Shown: positions 47,826 to 59,278 of the stretch, in pieces
Position numbering within the stretch: position 1 is the stretch's first letter
How the letters are laid out: every line of letters begins with the position of its first letter
Source: Modestobacter versicolor
GTDB lineage: Bacteria > Actinomycetota > Actinomycetes > Mycobacteriales > Geodermatophilaceae
Direction: 5' to 3'
Length of the DNA stretch: 64,000 nucleotides
Assembly: GCF_014195485.1 (NCBI RefSeq)
Contig: NZ_JACIBU010000001.1
Coordinates: 1,240,001-1,304,000, forward strand
Translations under genes and position numbers: made by a program
The notes under the pieces: generated by a model
Seen by the model: only the letters and a program-made list of their open reading frames with translations
What the model was told of the DNA's origin: nothing
Databases searched by the model: none

Positions 47826-48170
47826 TCAGCGGGTGGGGTCGGTGGGGTCGCCGTCGCCGTCGACGAACCCGGTCGCGCCCGAGGCGGACCCCGGGGCGGC
47901 GGCGTCGCCGGCCGGCGTGCGGATCTCCATGATCGCCGGGCGGGCGACGGTCATCACGACGCCGGGCGCGATCTGCAGGTCGACCGTCGTGTCACCGAGC
48001 GCAGCGACCGTGCCGTGGATGCCGCTGGTGAGCATCACCGGCGTCCCGATGGTGAGCGAGTCCTGCATCGCCTGGGCGTTCGCCTGGATCTTCTTGCGCT
48101 GCCGGGAGGGCAGGACGAAGAGGACGACGAACGCGAGCGCGACCAGGATGAGCAACGGCAAGGATTCCAC
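47826..48170 (-). CDS. yajC: Preprotein translocase subunit YajC
   Basis: Small SecDF-associated membrane protein of 114 residues. One N-terminal helix (about 3-20), then the family pattern PSRQRKKIQANAQAMQDSLTIG and VMLTSGIHGTV. GTG start. It heads the yajC-secD-secF-apt-relA run after a 155-base gap from ruvB. Confidence 0.94.
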   Translation of the reverse strand: MESLPLLILVALAFVVLFVLPSRQRKKIQANAQAMQDSLTIGTPVMLTSGIHGTVAALGDTTVDLQIAPGVVMTVARPAIMEIRTPAGDAAAPGSASGATGFVDGDGDPTDPTR

Positions 48171-48287
48171 GACAGGTGAGCCTCTCTACCGCGGCGTCAT
48201 CGCGCGGTGGGTGCGGCCCAGGGCGGGCCGCTCGGGTACATCGGCGCCGGCGCTCCCCTGCGGGCAGGGCGACCGGGGCGCGGTCGG

Positions 48288-48303
48288 CCCGGGACGTCCC
48301 GGG
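48288..48303 (-). terminator. Palindrome after ruvB, possible terminator
   Basis: CCCGGGACGTCCCGGG is a perfect 16-base palindrome 22 bases past the ruvB stop, in the only sizeable gap (48171-48325) between yajC and ruvB. The rest of this gap shows no coding or other clear feature and may hold the yajC promoter. Confidence 0.45.
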
Positions 48304-48325
48304 TTGCGCGCCAGCGCGGTGGAGT

Positions 48326-49453
48326 CTAGGCGTCGAACAGCGTCTGTGACGAAGCCCCGTCCGACGGCGGGTCGGCTGTGCCCCCGCTGAGCGGGAGACC
48401 GCCGCGCGGGACAGGGTGCCCCAGGTGCCGGAAGGCGGCCTCGGTCGCCACCCGGCCACGCGGCGTGCGGGCCAGCAACCCGGCGCGCACCAGGAAGGGC
48501 TCGCACACCTCCTCGACCGTGTGCGGCTCCTCCCCCACCGCCACCGCGAGGGTCGCGACGCCGACCGGGCCGCCGCCGAACCGGCTGACCAGCGCCTCCA
48601 GCACCGACCGGTCGAGCCGGTCGAGCCCGAGGTCGTCGACGTCGTAGAGGGCCAGCGCTGCCCGGGCCACCTCCAGGGTCACCCGGCCGTCGGCGCGCAC
48701 CTCCGCGTAGTCGCGGACCCGGCGCAGCAGCCGGTTGGCGATCCGGGGGGTGCCGCGCGACCGGCCGGCGATCTCCGCGGACCCGTCGGCGGTGAGCTCG
48801 ACGCCCAGCAGGTCGGCGCTGCGGGCCAGCACCCGCTCCAGGTCGGCGGTCTCGTAGAACTCCATCTGGCCCACGAAGCCGAACCGGTCGCGCAGCGGGC
48901 CGGTCAGCAGCCCGGCCCGGGTGGTGGCGCCGACCAGGGTGAACGGGTTGATCTCCAGCGGGATGGCGGTGGCGCCCGGGCCCTTGCCGACCACGACGTC
49001 GACCCGGAAGTCCTCCATCGCCATGTAGAGCAGTTCCTCGGCCGGCCGGGCGATCCGGTGGATCTCGTCGATGAACAGCACGTCGCCGGGCGACAGGTTG
49101 GACAGCATCGCGGCGAGGTCGCCGGAGCGCTCGATCGCCGGGCCGCTGGTGATCTTCACCGAGGTGCCCAGCTCCGAGCCGATGATCAGGGCCAGGCTGG
49201 TCTTGCCCAGCCCGGGCGGGCCGGACAGCAGCACGTGGTCCGGCGGCCGGCCGCGCCGCTTGGCGCCCTCCAGCACGAGGTCCAGCTGGCGGGCGACCTT
49301 GGGCTGGCCGATGAAGTCCGCGAGGGAGTGGGGGCGCAGGGCCGACTCGACGACCCGCTCCTCGTCGCCGGCCCGCGGGTCGACGGCGTCGTCGGGCAGC
49401 CGCCCGGGGCCCGCGTCGGCGGCGGGCAGCCGGCGGTCGAAGGGCGAGCTCAT
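48326..49453 (-). CDS. ruvB: Holliday junction branch-migration ATPase RuvB
   Basis: AAA+ helicase motor of 375 residues. Walker A GPPGLGKT (78-85), Walker [11 protein letters not shown], sensor [19 protein letters not shown], and the C-terminal winged helix ([16 protein letters not shown]) followed by a short Pro/Ser-rich tail. ATG start overlapping the ruvA stop. Confidence 0.98.
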   Translation of the reverse strand: MSSPFDRRLPAADAGPGRLPDDAVDPRAGDEERVVESALRPHSLADFIGQPKVARQLDLVLEGAKRRGRPPDHVLLSGPPGLGKTSLALIIGSELGTSVKITSGPAIERSGDLAAMLSNLSPGDVLFIDEIHRIARPAEELLYMAMEDFRVDVVVGKGPGATAIPLEINPFTLVGATTRAGLLTGPLRDRFGFVGQMEFYETADLERVLARSADLLGVELTADGSAEIAGRSRGTPRIANRLLRRVRDYAEVRADGRVTLEVARAALALYDVDDLGLDRLDRSVLEALVSRFGGGPVGVATLAVAVGEEPHTVEEVCEPFLVRAGLLARTPRGRVATEAAFRHLGHPVPRGGLPLSGGTADPPSDGASSQTLFDA

Positions 49454-50088
49454 GCCCGGCCCAGCAGCCGCAGCGCCTGCCGCAGCAGGACGGCGATCTC
49501 CACCCCACCGGTGGCGGCGACCTGCTCGTCGGCGACCGGGGCGAGCTGGGACACCGCGCCCTCGGCCTCCTTGCCGGTCCAGCCCAGGCTGACCAGCGCG
49601 GCGGTCAGCTGGTCACGCCACGGGGCCACCGGGGTGACCGAGCCCAGCCCGGCCGGGGCCGGCCCGTCGAGCGAGGTGTCGGAGCTGGTGGTGCCCAGCC
49701 GGTCGCGCAGCTCGAGCACCAGCCGCTCGGCGCCCTTCTTGCCGATCCCGGGCACCTGCATCAGCGCCTTGAGGTCGCCCATGGACACCGCGCGGCGCAC
49801 CTCGCGGGGCGGGTGGATCGCCAGCACCGCCTGGGCCAGCCGCGGCCCCACGCCGTTGGCGGTCTGCAGCAGCTCGAACAACTGGCGCTCGTCGTCGTCG
49901 GCGAAGCCGTAGAGGGTCAAGGAGTCCTCGCGCACGACCAGGCTGGTGGCCAGCCGGGCCTGCTCGCCCACCGCCAGCCGGGCGATCGTGCCCGGGGTGC
50001 ACTGCACCGACAGGCCGACCCCACCGACCTCGACGACCGCGCCGTCCGGGGAGACCGCGGCCACCCGGCCGCTCACGCTGGCGATCAC
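49450..50088 (-). CDS. ruvA: Holliday junction branch-migration protein RuvA
   Basis: Tetrameric junction-binding partner of RuvB. The 212-residue protein has an OB domain ([15 protein letters not shown]), two helix-hairpin-helix motifs ([36 protein letters not shown]) and a C-terminal domain III. GTG start at 50088 overlapping the ruvC stop. Confidence 0.96.
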   Translation of the reverse strand: MIASVSGRVAAVSPDGAVVEVGGVGLSVQCTPGTIARLAVGEQARLATSLVVREDSLTLYGFADDDERQLFELLQTANGVGPRLAQAVLAIHPPREVRRAVSMGDLKALMQVPGIGKKGAERLVLELRDRLGTTSSDTSLDGPAPAGLGSVTPVAPWRDQLTAALVSLGWTGKEAEGAVSQLAPVADEQVAATGGVEIAVLLRQALRLLGRA

Positions 50089-50651
50089 CGGGAGATCCCG
50101 GTCCACCGGGGCAGCGTCGTGGCCCGCACCGGGGCGCCGATGCCGCCGGCGATTGCGGCCACCCGGAGCCGGTCCTGGGCCGGGCCGCGCCACACGTGGC
50201 AGACGGCGAGCGCCAGGGCGTCGGCGGCGTCGGCCGGCTTGGGCGCGGTGGCCAGCCCGAGCACCCGGGTCACCATCAGGGTCACCTGGTCCTTGTCGGC
50301 CCGGCCGTTGCCGGAGATGGCCGCCTTGACCTCGCTGGGGGTGTGCCAGGCGACCGGGACGTCGGCCTGCGCAGCAGCCAGGGCGGCGACGCCGGCGGCC
50401 TGCGCGGTGCCGGTCGCCGTCCCCTTGTTGTTCTGGTGGAACACCCGCTCGATCGCCATCGCGGTGGGGCGGTGCTCGCGCAGCAGCGCGGTCACGGCGG
50501 TGTGCACCTCCAGCAGGCGGAGCTCCAGGTCCAGCTCGGGGTTGGTGCGGACGACGCCGACCCCCAGCGCCGTGGGCCGCGACCCCGGCCGCCCCTCGAC
50601 GACACCCCAGCCGCACCGGGTCAGGCCCGGGTCGATGCCGAGCACCCGCAT
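50085..50651 (-). CDS. ruvC: Crossover junction endodeoxyribonuclease RuvC
   Basis: Resolves Holliday junctions. The 188-residue protein has the catalytic Asp7 in [11 protein letters not shown], Glu in [10 protein letters not shown], and the C-terminal aspartates in [20 protein letters not shown] site precedes the ATG at 50651. First gene of ruvCAB, 89 bases after yebC. Confidence 0.97.
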   Translation of the reverse strand: MRVLGIDPGLTRCGWGVVEGRPGSRPTALGVGVVRTNPELDLELRLLEVHTAVTALLREHRPTAMAIERVFHQNNKGTATGTAQAAGVAALAAAQADVPVAWHTPSEVKAAISGNGRADKDQVTLMVTRVLGLATAPKPADAADALALAVCHVWRGPAQDRLRVAAIAGGIGAPVRATTLPRWTGISR

Positions 50652-50740
50652 GGCCACTCCCCCAACGATCGCACGAACACGTGTTCGACCAAAGCTAACC
50701 GGGGATGCGGTCAGGAGGTGCTCACGACGCGCCGGGGGCG

Positions 50741-51495
<755 letters not shown>

Positions 51496-51499
<4 letters not shown>

Positions 51500-52191
51500 G
51501 GCCGTCTCCCCTCACTGGCTGCGCCGGCTCCGGCGCCACCGCCTGCTGCATGGTCTCGTGCCCGCCCGGCCGCCGCCTCCCGCACCAGCTCCACGAAGAG
51601 CGCGTGCACCCGGAGGTCCCCGGTCAGCTCGGGGTGGAAGCTGGTCGCCACCAGCCGGCCCTGGCGGACGGCGACGATCTTACCGTCGGCCGGGCCGCCC
51701 TCGACCCGGCCGAGCACCTCGACGCCGGGACCCACCCGCTCCACCCACGGCGCGCGGATGAAGACGGCGTGCACCGGCGGCCCGGGCACCCCGTCCAGCC
51801 GCACCGGGCTCTCGAAGGAGTCGACCTGGCGGCCGAAGGCGTTGCGGCGGACCGTGACGTCCAGCCCGCCGATCGTCGCCTGGCCGTCGACCGCGTCGAG
51901 CACGGTGTCGGCCAGCATGATCATCCCGGCGCAGGAGCCGTAGGCCGGCAGGCCGGCGCGCACCGCGGCCCGCAGCGGCTCGAGCATCCCGAACCGGCCG
52001 GCCAGGTTGGCCATCGTGGTCGACTCGCCACCGGGCACCACGAGCCCGTCGAGCTCGGCGAGCTCCTGGGGGCGGCGCACCGGCCGGGCCTCGGCGCCGA
52101 CCGCGCGCAGCGCGGCGAGGTGCTCGCGCACGTCGCCCTGGAGGGCCAGCACCCCGACGACCGGGGTGCCGGCGACGGCGGTGGTCACCAC
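51496..52191 (-). CDS. pdxT: Pyridoxal 5'-phosphate synthase glutaminase subunit PdxT
   Basis: Supplies ammonia to PdxS for PLP synthesis. The 231-residue class I amidotransferase has [17 protein letters not shown], the nucleophile in [10 protein letters not shown], and the His/Glu pair in SFHPELT. The C terminus has an extra Ala/Gly-rich tail of about 25 residues. The start may be GTG 52191 or GTG 52188; the latter gives the usual 4-base overlap with the pdxS stop. Confidence 0.95.
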
Positions 52192-53102
52192 CCGCGGGTG
52201 GCGTAGCGCTCGCTCTCCGGGAGCGTGGAGACGTTGATGCCCACCATCGGCTCGCCCAGGCCGCGGGAGACCTTGGCGATGACCTGCGGGTCGTCGTAGA
52301 ACGTGGTGGCCTGCACGATCGCGGCCGCGCGCTGCGCCGGGTCGCCGGACTTGAAGATGCCCGAGCCGACGAAGACGCCCTGGGCGCCCAGCTGCATCAT
52401 CATCGCCGCGTCGGCCGGGGTGGCGATGCCGCCGGCGGTGAACAGGACGACGGGCAGCGCACCGAGCCGGGCCACCTCGACGACCAGGTCGTGCGGCGCG
52501 CGCAGCTCCTTGGCGGCGACGAACAGCTCGGTCTCGTCGAGGGTGGACAGCCGCTTGATCCCGGCCCGGATCGAGCGCATGTGCCGGGTGGCCTCCACGA
52601 CGTTGCCGGTGCCGGCCTCGCCCTTGGAGCGGATCATCGCCGCGCCCTCGGAGATCCGGCGCAGCGCCTCGCCCAGGTCGGTGGCCCCGCAGACGAACGG
52701 CACGGTGAACTCGCCCTTGGCGATGTGGTGCGCCTCGTCGGCGGGGGTCAGTACCTCGGACTCGTCGATGTAGTCGACCCCGAGGGCCTGCAGCACCTGC
52801 GCCTCGACGAAGTGGCCGATCCGGGCCTTGGCCATCACCGGGATGGAGACCGCGCCGATGATCCCCTCGATCATGTCCGGGTCGCTCATCCGCGCGATGC
52901 CGCCCTGGGCCCGGATGTCGGCGGGCACCCGCTCCAGCGCCATGACCGCGACCGCGCCGGCGTCCTCGGCGATCTTCGCCTGCTCGGCGTTGACGACGTC
53001 CATGATCACGCCGCCCTTGAGCTGCTCGGCCATGCCGCGCTTGACCCGCTCGGTGCCGGTGGCAGCAGGGGTGGCGGGGGCCGGGCTGTCGTTCAGGGAC
53101 AC
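52185..53102 (-). CDS. pdxS: Pyridoxal 5'-phosphate synthase subunit PdxS
   Basis: Makes PLP from ribose 5-phosphate, glyceraldehyde 3-phosphate and ammonia as a dodecamer. The 305-residue barrel has [18 protein letters not shown], the active-site lysine in MAKARIGHF and a second in [14 protein letters not shown] start. pdxS-pdxT order as in Streptomyces and Mycobacterium. Confidence 0.98.
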   Translation of the reverse strand: MSLNDSPAPATPAATGTERVKRGMAEQLKGGVIMDVVNAEQAKIAEDAGAVAVMALERVPADIRAQGGIARMSDPDMIEGIIGAVSIPVMAKARIGHFVEAQVLQALGVDYIDESEVLTPADEAHHIAKGEFTVPFVCGATDLGEALRRISEGAAMIRSKGEAGTGNVVEATRHMRSIRAGIKRLSTLDETELFVAAKELRAPHDLVVEVARLGALPVVLFTAGGIATPADAAMMMQLGAQGVFVGSGIFKSGDPAQRAAAIVQATTFYDDPQVIAKVSRGLGEPMVGINVSTLPESERYATRGW

Positions 53103-53156
53103 GGGACTGCCTTCGGTCGGTCGGTCGTCGGGAGGGACGACCCAGCCTACGGCCGG

Positions 53157-53699
53157 TCAGCCACGGCCCTGCGGGCCGCTGCTGCGGGGCGCCGGCCCGG
53201 TGAGCACGGCGTCCAGGCCGTCGTCGATGTCGAAGTACCGCGGGAGGGGCCGGCGGCCGTGCAGCCGCAGCACCCGGGCCAGCCGGCCGCGGCGCAGCGC
53301 GCGGGTGTCGCGGACGGCGTCGTTGTAGAACCGCCGGGCCAGCGCGACCCGCATCCCGGCGTCGGCGAGCTCGGGGGTCAGCGCGCTGCCCGGGACCCGG
53401 CGGAGCAGCCGGCCCAGCCGGTTCTCGGCGGCCTCGCGGTCACCGGCGCTCGGCGCCCGGGCCCCCGCGGCCGCCTCCCCCAGCGGGACGGCGAGCTCGG
53501 CCCCCAGCTCCCCGGCCTGCTCGCGGGCCAGCGCCGCGGCCAGCTCGGCCCGGCGCAGCAGGGCGGCGTCGAGCACCTCGCGCGCCCGGCGGACCCGGCC
53601 GGCCAGCCGGCGTAACCGGGTCAGCGTGAACGCCGTCGAGGCCAGCAGCAGGGCGAGCAGGACCCCGGCGGCGAGCAGCAGCCAGGCTCCGGAGGTCAC
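53157..53699 (-). CDS. Single-pass membrane protein with LemA-like helical domain
   Basis: Predicted 180-residue protein with an N-terminal helix (residues 4-25) followed by a long helical region. The pattern [21 protein letters not shown] and [15 protein letters not shown] recalls the LemA family, but similarity is weak by eye. Located between pdxS and pimA, in the PIM lipid cluster. GTG start; 11 bases after the pimA stop. Function unknown. Confidence 0.7.
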   Translation of the reverse strand: MTSGAWLLLAAGVLLALLLASTAFTLTRLRRLAGRVRRAREVLDAALLRRAELAAALAREQAGELGAELAVPLGEAAAGARAPSAGDREAAENRLGRLLRRVPGSALTPELADAGMRVALARRFYNDAVRDTRALRRGRLARVLRLHGRRPLPRYFDIDDGLDAVLTGPAPRSSGPQGRG

Positions 53700-53710
53700 A
53701 GAGCGTCAGG

Positions 53711-54940
53711 CTAGCGCCGTACCCGCCGCCGGAACGGTCCTGCCGTCGCCGCACCTGCCTCGCCCGGGGGAGGCGGGCCCCCGAGCAGCGCGGCGTCGTC
53801 GTCCGAGGACGCGGTGACGCCGATGCCACCGGTGGGGGCGACGGTCTCGTAGACGGCGAGGATCCGCCGGGCCACCACCGACCAGTCGTAGGCGGCGACC
53901 TCCCGCCGGCCGGCCGCGGCCAGCTCCGCGCGCCGGGCCGGCTCGGCGAGCAGCCCGGACAGCGCGGTCGCCAGCGCGGCGACGTCGCCCCGGGGCACCA
54001 GCACGCCCGCGGTGCCGTCGGCGAGCACCCGGCCGAAGGCGTCCAGGTCGCTGGCCACGACGGGGGCGCCGGCGGCCATCGCCTCCAGCAGGATCACCCC
54101 GAAGGACTCCCCCATCAGGTTGGGCGCGCAGTAGACGTCGACCGAGCGGAGGAACGCGGCCTTCTCGGGCTCGGCGAGCTCGCCGAGCAGCGTCACGTGC
54201 GGGGCGAGGTCCTCGCCCACCAGCTCGGCGAACTCCTCGGGGTCACCGCGGCCGGCCACCAGCAGCCGGGCGCGCGGGTGCGCGCGGACCACCTCGCGCA
54301 TCGCGTCCAGCAGCACCGGCAGGCCCTTGCGGGGCTCGTCGTAGCGGCCGAGGAAGCCGATGGTCGGGACGTCGGAGCCGCGGGCGTGCCCGGGCAGCGG
54401 CGGGCCCTCGGCGAAGGCCGGGACGTGCACGCCGTTGGGGATGACCACCGCGTCGCCGCCCAGGTGCTCGACCTGCACCCGGCGGGCGAAGTCCGAGACG
54501 GCGATCCGGCCGCTGATCTTCTCCAGCCACGGCCGCACCCACGGGCCCCAGGCGGCCAGGAACTTCGACCGGGTGGTCGCGGCGTGGAAGGTGGCGACGA
54601 TCGGCCCCTTGGCGATGATGCAGACCAGCAGCGACGCCGAGGGCGGGGCCGGCTCGTGCACGTGCACGACGTCGAAGGCGCCCTCGCGCAGCCAGCGGCG
54701 GACCCGGGCCGCGGAGACCAGGCCGAACTGGAAGCTGGCCATCGACCCGTTGTACGGGACCGGCACCGCCCGCCCCGCCCAGGTGACGTGCTCGGCGGGC
54801 AGGTTCTCCTCGTGCTCGGCCGGGGTGAGCACCTCGACGTGGTGCCCCATCCCGCGGAGGGTCTCGGCGAGGTCGCGCACGTGGTACTGGACGCCGCCGG
54901 GGACGTCCCACTGGTACGGGCAGACCAGGCCGATCCGCAT
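53711..54940 (-). CDS. pimA: Phosphatidylinositol alpha-mannosyltransferase (PimA-like, GT4)
   Basis: Transfers mannose from GDP-mannose to phosphatidylinositol at the inner membrane face. The 409-residue GT-B enzyme opens RIGLVCPYQWDVPGGVQYH, has FHAATTRSK in the acceptor domain, GFLGRYDEPRKGL, and the nucleotide-sugar ESFGVILLEAMAAGAPVVASD motif. It has a Gly/Pro tail beyond the mycobacterial length. ATG start overlapping the patA stop by one base. The thrS-HIT-pgsA-patA-pimA order matches mycobacteria. Confidence 0.93.
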   Translation of the reverse strand: MRIGLVCPYQWDVPGGVQYHVRDLAETLRGMGHHVEVLTPAEHEENLPAEHVTWAGRAVPVPYNGSMASFQFGLVSAARVRRWLREGAFDVVHVHEPAPPSASLLVCIIAKGPIVATFHAATTRSKFLAAWGPWVRPWLEKISGRIAVSDFARRVQVEHLGGDAVVIPNGVHVPAFAEGPPLPGHARGSDVPTIGFLGRYDEPRKGLPVLLDAMREVVRAHPRARLLVAGRGDPEEFAELVGEDLAPHVTLLGELAEPEKAAFLRSVDVYCAPNLMGESFGVILLEAMAAGAPVVASDLDAFGRVLADGTAGVLVPRGDVAALATALSGLLAEPARRAELAAAGRREVAAYDWSVVARRILAVYETVAPTGGIGVTASSDDDAALLGGPPPPGEAGAATAGPFRRRVRR

Positions 54941-55902
54941 CAGCCCGCCTCCGCCCGGTCGGCCTCGGGGACGGCGAGCGGTGCCGGCCGCCCCTCCGGG
55001 CCCACCTCGGGCCAGATCCGGCCCAGCACGTGCCAGTCCTCGGGCTGCTCGGTGATGGTCGCGGCGAACGCGTCGGCGACCTGCTGCATCGCGGCGGTCA
55101 CCCGGTCGCGGAGGCGGCCCGGCCCGTCGACCGGCACCGGCGGGTGGACGACGAACCGCCAGCCGGCGCCGTCGAACTGGCAGACCGCCGGCAGCAGCGC
55201 CGCACCGGTCTGCGCGGCCAGCAGCGCGGGGCCGCCGGGCATCGTGGTCCGCCGGCCGAAGAAGGTGACCGGGATGCCGGCCCCGGAGAGGTCGCGGTCG
55301 ACCAGCAGGCAGGCCGTGCCGCCGCCGGCGAGCCACTCCCGCACCACCGTCGAGCTCGGCCGCTCGCCGCCGGTCAGCGGGACGACCCGCATGCCCAGGC
55401 CCTCGCGGAACTCCACGAACCGCCGGTACAGCGACTCCGGCTCCAGCCGCTCGGCGACGGTGACGAAGGGCCCGCCCAGCCAGTCGACCAGCCACACCCC
55501 GGCGGCGTCCCAGTTGCCGCTGTGCGGCAGCGCCAGCACCACGCCGCGGCCCTCGGCGCGGGCCCGCTCCAGGTGCTCCTGGCCGGGCATCCGCGAGCCG
55601 GCGACGACCCGCTCGCGGCTCAGCGCCGGCAGCCGGAACGCCTCCTCCCAGTACCGGGCGTAGGACGTCATCCCCCGCCGGGTCAGGTCGTCCAGCGCCG
55701 CGTCGTCGAGCCGGCCGCCGGTGACGACGTCGAGGTTCGCGCGCAGCTGCCGGACCCGCCGGCCGCGGCGCCGGGCGGCGAGGGCTCCCCCGCCGGCGAA
55801 CAGGCCGCGGGCCACCGGCTCGGGCAGCAGCCGGACGGCCCGCCACCCGGCGGCGTACCCCGCGTCGGTCAGCCGGTCGCGCAGCTGCGCACCGCGGCTC
55901 AC
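54940..55902 (-). CDS. patA: Phosphatidylinositol mannoside acyltransferase (PatA-like)
   Basis: Acylates the mannose of PIM1/PIM2. The 320-residue member of the LpxL/HtrB-type family has the catalytic HX4D as HSGNWD (in LALPHSGNWDAAG), then LLVDRDLSGAGIPVTFFGR. GTG start overlapping the pgsA stop. Its position between pgsA and pimA supports the PIM role over a lipid A role, which a Gram-positive would not have. Confidence 0.92.
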   Translation of the reverse strand: MSRGAQLRDRLTDAGYAAGWRAVRLLPEPVARGLFAGGGALAARRRGRRVRQLRANLDVVTGGRLDDAALDDLTRRGMTSYARYWEEAFRLPALSRERVVAGSRMPGQEHLERARAEGRGVVLALPHSGNWDAAGVWLVDWLGGPFVTVAERLEPESLYRRFVEFREGLGMRVVPLTGGERPSSTVVREWLAGGGTACLLVDRDLSGAGIPVTFFGRRTTMPGGPALLAAQTGAALLPAVCQFDGAGWRFVVHPPVPVDGPGRLRDRVTAAMQQVADAFAATITEQPEDWHVLGRIWPEVGPEGRPAPLAVPEADRAEAG

Positions 55903-56558
55903 GGCGTGGGCGGGCCGGCCGGCTCGTCGGCCGGTGCGGCGGGGCCGGGCAGCCGCATGCCCCGGGAGCCGGTGCGGACGGCGGCGAACCGCTGCCCGAC
56001 GGTGATCGCGCTGCCGACGGCCAGCACCCAGAGGCAGACGTGCAGGGCGTAGGGGATGCCCAGCCCGGTGAAGCCGGTGCCGACCAGCACCAGGATCAGC
56101 CGCTCGGTGCGCTCGACGATCCCGACCTCGACCCGCAGCCCCATCCCCTCGGCGCGCGCCTTGACGTAGGAGGTCAGCACGCCGAGCACCAGGCAGACCA
56201 GGCTCAGCAGCACGATCAGCCGGTTGTCGCCCTCGCCGCCGTACCACCAGACCAGGCCGGCGAAGATCGCCGCGTCCGCCGCCCGGTCGCCGGTGGAGTC
56301 CAGCACCGCGCCGAACACCGACCCGCCACCGCGGGCCCGGGCCAGGGCGCCGTCCAGCATGTCCAGCAGCACGAAGAGGGTGACCGCGAAGGCACCCCAG
56401 AACAGCTCGCCGTTGCCGATGAGGAAGACCGCGGCCGCGACCGCGCCGAGCGTGCCGGTGAGGGTGACCGCGTCGGCGGTCACCCCGGCGCGCACCAGAC
56501 CGCGCACCACCGGGGCCCAGAACCGGCCGACGGCGGGCCGGAGATTGACGCCGAGCAC
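55899..56558 (-). CDS. pgsA: CDP-alcohol phosphatidyltransferase (phosphatidylinositol-phosphate synthase)
   Basis: Likely joins CDP-diacylglycerol and inositol phosphate, first step of PI/PIM lipids. The 219-residue membrane protein has the full signature DG-X2-AR-X8-G-X3-D-X3-D, with Asp66, Asp69, Asp87 and Asp91, and about six helices. The GTG start directly follows the HIT gene TAG. The call as PI-phosphate synthase rests on the PIM cluster context. Confidence 0.92.
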   Translation of the reverse strand: MLGVNLRPAVGRFWAPVVRGLVRAGVTADAVTLTGTLGAVAAAVFLIGNGELFWGAFAVTLFVLLDMLDGALARARGGGSVFGAVLDSTGDRAADAAIFAGLVWWYGGEGDNRLIVLLSLVCLVLGVLTSYVKARAEGMGLRVEVGIVERTERLILVLVGTGFTGLGIPYALHVCLWVLAVGSAITVGQRFAAVRTGSRGMRLPGPAAPADEPAGPPTP

Positions 56559-57155
56559 CTACGCCACACCCGCCCCGGGCCGGTCCACCGGCGGGGCCGG
56601 CGCGACCGGCCACTGCGCCGCGAGCAGCGCCCGGGTCTCCGCGAGCACCTGCGGCAGCACCCGGGTCAGCCCGACCACCGGCATGAAGTTGGTGTCCCCG
56701 CCCCAGCGGGGCACGGCGTGCTGGTGCAGGTGGTCGGCGATGCCGGCACCGGCCACCGAGCCCTGGTTCATCCCGATGTTGAACCCGTGCGCGCCGCTCA
56801 CCGAGCGGACGACCCGCATCGCCGTCTGGGTGAAGGCGCCCAGCTCGGCGACCTCGGCCAGGGTCAGGTCGGTGTAGTCGGGCACGTGCCGGTATGGGAC
56901 CACCATGAGGTGGCCGGCGTTGTACGGGTACAGGTTGAGCACGGCGAACACCGTCTCGCCGCGGGCCACGATGAGCCCGTCCTCGTCGCTCATCCGCGGG
57001 ATGAGGCAGAACGGGCAGTCGTGGTCGCCGGTCGGCTTGCCCTCACCGCGGATGTAGGCCATCCGGTAGGGCGTCCACAGGTGCTCGAAGACCGCCGTCG
57101 GGCCGCCGTCGTCGTTGACGACGGGGACCCGGAGGGCGTCGGGACCCTCGGTCAT
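56559..57155 (-). CDS. HIT-family hydrolase/phosphorylase
   Basis: Predicted 198-residue histidine-triad protein; [10 protein letters not shown] carries the nucleotide-transfer HxHxH. The zinc-type DCPFCLIP at the N terminus and [17 protein letters not shown] match the mycobacterial Ap4A phosphorylase-type member located beside thrS. ATG start overlapping the thrS stop. Confidence 0.93.
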   Translation of the reverse strand: MTEGPDALRVPVVNDDGGPTAVFEHLWTPYRMAYIRGEGKPTGDHDCPFCLIPRMSDEDGLIVARGETVFAVLNLYPYNAGHLMVVPYRHVPDYTDLTLAEVAELGAFTQTAMRVVRSVSGAHGFNIGMNQGSVAGAGIADHLHQHAVPRWGGDTNFMPVVGLTRVLPQVLAETRALLAAQWPVAPAPPVDRPGAGVA

Positions 57156-59203
57156 CCCAGCGGGACCTCGGCGGTCGGGTCGGCGTTGTGCCGCGCGGCG
57201 ACCCAGGCGACCACCTGGGCGACGGCCTCGGCCACCGGCACCCCGTTGCGCTGGGAGCCGTCGCGGTAGCGGAAGGAGACCGCCCCGGCCTCGGCGTCGG
57301 TGGCCCCGGCGATGAGCACGAAGGGCACCTTCTGCTTGCTGGCGGTGCGGATCTTCTTCTGCATCCGGTCGTCGGAGTCGTCGACCTCGACCCGGATGCC
57401 CTTCTCCCGCAGCAGCAGCGCGACGTCGGTCAGGTAGGGCACCTGCTCGTCGGTGATCGGGATGCCGACCACCTGGACCGGGGCCAGCCAGGCCGGGAAG
57501 GCACCGGCGTAGTGCTCGGTGAGGACGCCGAAGAACCGCTCGATCGAGCCGAACAGCGCGCGGTGGATCATCACCGGCCGCTGCCGGGAGCCGTCGGCCG
57601 CGGTGTACTCCAGGTCGAACCGCTCGGGCAGGTTGAAGTCGACCTGGATGGTCGACATCTGCCACGACCGGCCGATGGCGTCGCGGGCCTGCACGGAGAT
57701 CTTGGGGCCGTAGAAGGCCGCACCGCCCGGGTCGGGCACCAGCTCGAGGCCGGACTGCACGGCCGCCTGGCGCAGCGCCTCGGTGGCGACCTCCCAGCTC
57801 TCGTCGGTGCCCACCGACTTGTCCGGGTTGCGGGTCGACAGCTCCAGGAAGAAGTCGTCGAGCCCGTAGTCGGCGAGCAGCCCGAGCACGAAGTCCAGCA
57901 GGCCGCGGAGCTCGCCGGCCATTTGCTCGGGGGTGCAGTAGATGTGCGCGTCGTCCTGGGTGAAGCCGCGCTCCCGGGTCAGCCCGTGGATGACGCCGGA
58001 CTTCTCGTACCGGTAGACGGTGCCGAACTCGAACAGCCGCAGCGGGAGCTCCTTGTAGGAGCGGCCACGGGACCCGAACACCAGGTTGTGCATCGGGCAG
58101 TTCATCGGCTTGAGGTAGTAGTCCTGCCCCTGCTTGCGGACGTTGCCCTCGTCGTCGCGCTCCTCGTCCAGGTGCATGGGCGGGAACATGCCCTCGGCGT
58201 ACCAGTCCAGGTGCCCGGAGGTCTGGAACAGCTGCGCCTTGGTGATGTGCGGGGTGTTGACGAAGGAGTAGCCGCCGTCCTCGTGGCGCTGCCGGCTGTA
58301 GTTCTCCAGCTCCCGGCGGATGATGCCGCCCTTGGGGTGGAACACGGCCAGCCCCGACCCGATCTCGTCGGGGAAGCTGAACAGGTCCAGCTCGGCGCCG
58401 AGCTTGCGGTGGTCGCGGCGCTCGGCCTCGGCCACCTGCTCCAGGTACGCCTTGTGCGCGTCCTTGCTCTCCCACGCGGTGCCGTAGACCCGCTGCAGCT
58501 GCGGGTTCTGCTCGCTCCCCCGCCAGTAGGCGGCCGCGCTGCGGGTGAGCGAGAACGCCGGGATGCCGGAGGTGCGCGGCAGGTGCGGGCCACGGCACAG
58601 GTCGGTCCAGACCCGGTCGCCGGTGCGGGCGTCGAGGTTGTCGTACATGGTCAGCTGCGAGCCGCCGACCTCGACGTCGGCGCCCTCGGCGGCGTCCGCG
58701 CCGCCCTTGAGCCCGATGAGCTCCAGCTTGAACGGCTCGTGCGCGAGCTCGGCCCGGGCGTCGTCGTCGCTGATCTCCCGGCGGCTGAAGTGCTGGCCGG
58801 CCCGGACGATCTCGGTCATCTTCTTCTCGAGGGCCTGCAGGTCCTCGGGGGTGAAGGGCCGCTCGGGGTCGAAGTCGTAGTAGAAGCCGTTGTCCACCGG
58901 CGGGCCGATGCCCAGCCGGGTGCCGGGGAACAGCTCCTGCACGGCCTGGGCGAGCACGTGGGCGGTGGAGTGGCGGATGACCGCGCGGCCGTCGGCGCTG
59001 GCGGCCGGGACCGGCTCCACCTCGGCGTCGGCGTCGGGGGTCCAGGCGAGGTCCTTGAGCTCGCCGGAGGGCAGCTCCCGGACGACGACCGCACCGTCGG
59101 GGCCCTTGAGCGGCACCCCGGCGTCCTTGAGCGCCTGCGAGGCCGTCGTCCCCGCCGGCACCCTGATCGGGCCGGCAGCGGTGGGCGAAGGCGCGGTGGA
59201 CAC
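57152..59203 (-). CDS. thrS: Threonine--tRNA ligase
   Basis: Class II synthetase of 683 residues: N-terminal TGS domain (1-65), editing domain with [13 protein letters not shown], catalytic core with [20 protein letters not shown] and [25 protein letters not shown], and a C-terminal anticodon-binding domain. A GAGGAG seven bases before GTG 59203 supports the start. No T-box seen upstream. Confidence 0.98.
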   Translation of the reverse strand: MSTAPSPTAAGPIRVPAGTTASQALKDAGVPLKGPDGAVVVRELPSGELKDLAWTPDADAEVEPVPAASADGRAVIRHSTAHVLAQAVQELFPGTRLGIGPPVDNGFYYDFDPERPFTPEDLQALEKKMTEIVRAGQHFSRREISDDDARAELAHEPFKLELIGLKGGADAAEGADVEVGGSQLTMYDNLDARTGDRVWTDLCRGPHLPRTSGIPAFSLTRSAAAYWRGSEQNPQLQRVYGTAWESKDAHKAYLEQVAEAERRDHRKLGAELDLFSFPDEIGSGLAVFHPKGGIIRRELENYSRQRHEDGGYSFVNTPHITKAQLFQTSGHLDWYAEGMFPPMHLDEERDDEGNVRKQGQDYYLKPMNCPMHNLVFGSRGRSYKELPLRLFEFGTVYRYEKSGVIHGLTRERGFTQDDAHIYCTPEQMAGELRGLLDFVLGLLADYGLDDFFLELSTRNPDKSVGTDESWEVATEALRQAAVQSGLELVPDPGGAAFYGPKISVQARDAIGRSWQMSTIQVDFNLPERFDLEYTAADGSRQRPVMIHRALFGSIERFFGVLTEHYAGAFPAWLAPVQVVGIPITDEQVPYLTDVALLLREKGIRVEVDDSDDRMQKKIRTASKQKVPFVLIAGATDAEAGAVSFRYRDGSQRNGVPVAEAVAQVVAWVAARHNADPTAEVPLG

Positions 59204-59278
59204 GGCAGAGCTCCTCGGGGTGTGCGGGTGCCGCTGAGCGGCGGGCCGACCGTCAGGGTAGTGCCCGGCGGCGAGCGG

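Noticed and set aside
59204-59278. T-box leader before thrS (also considered for hisS and alaS)
   Set aside because: Gaps are too short and lack the T-box sequence and a specifier hairpin.
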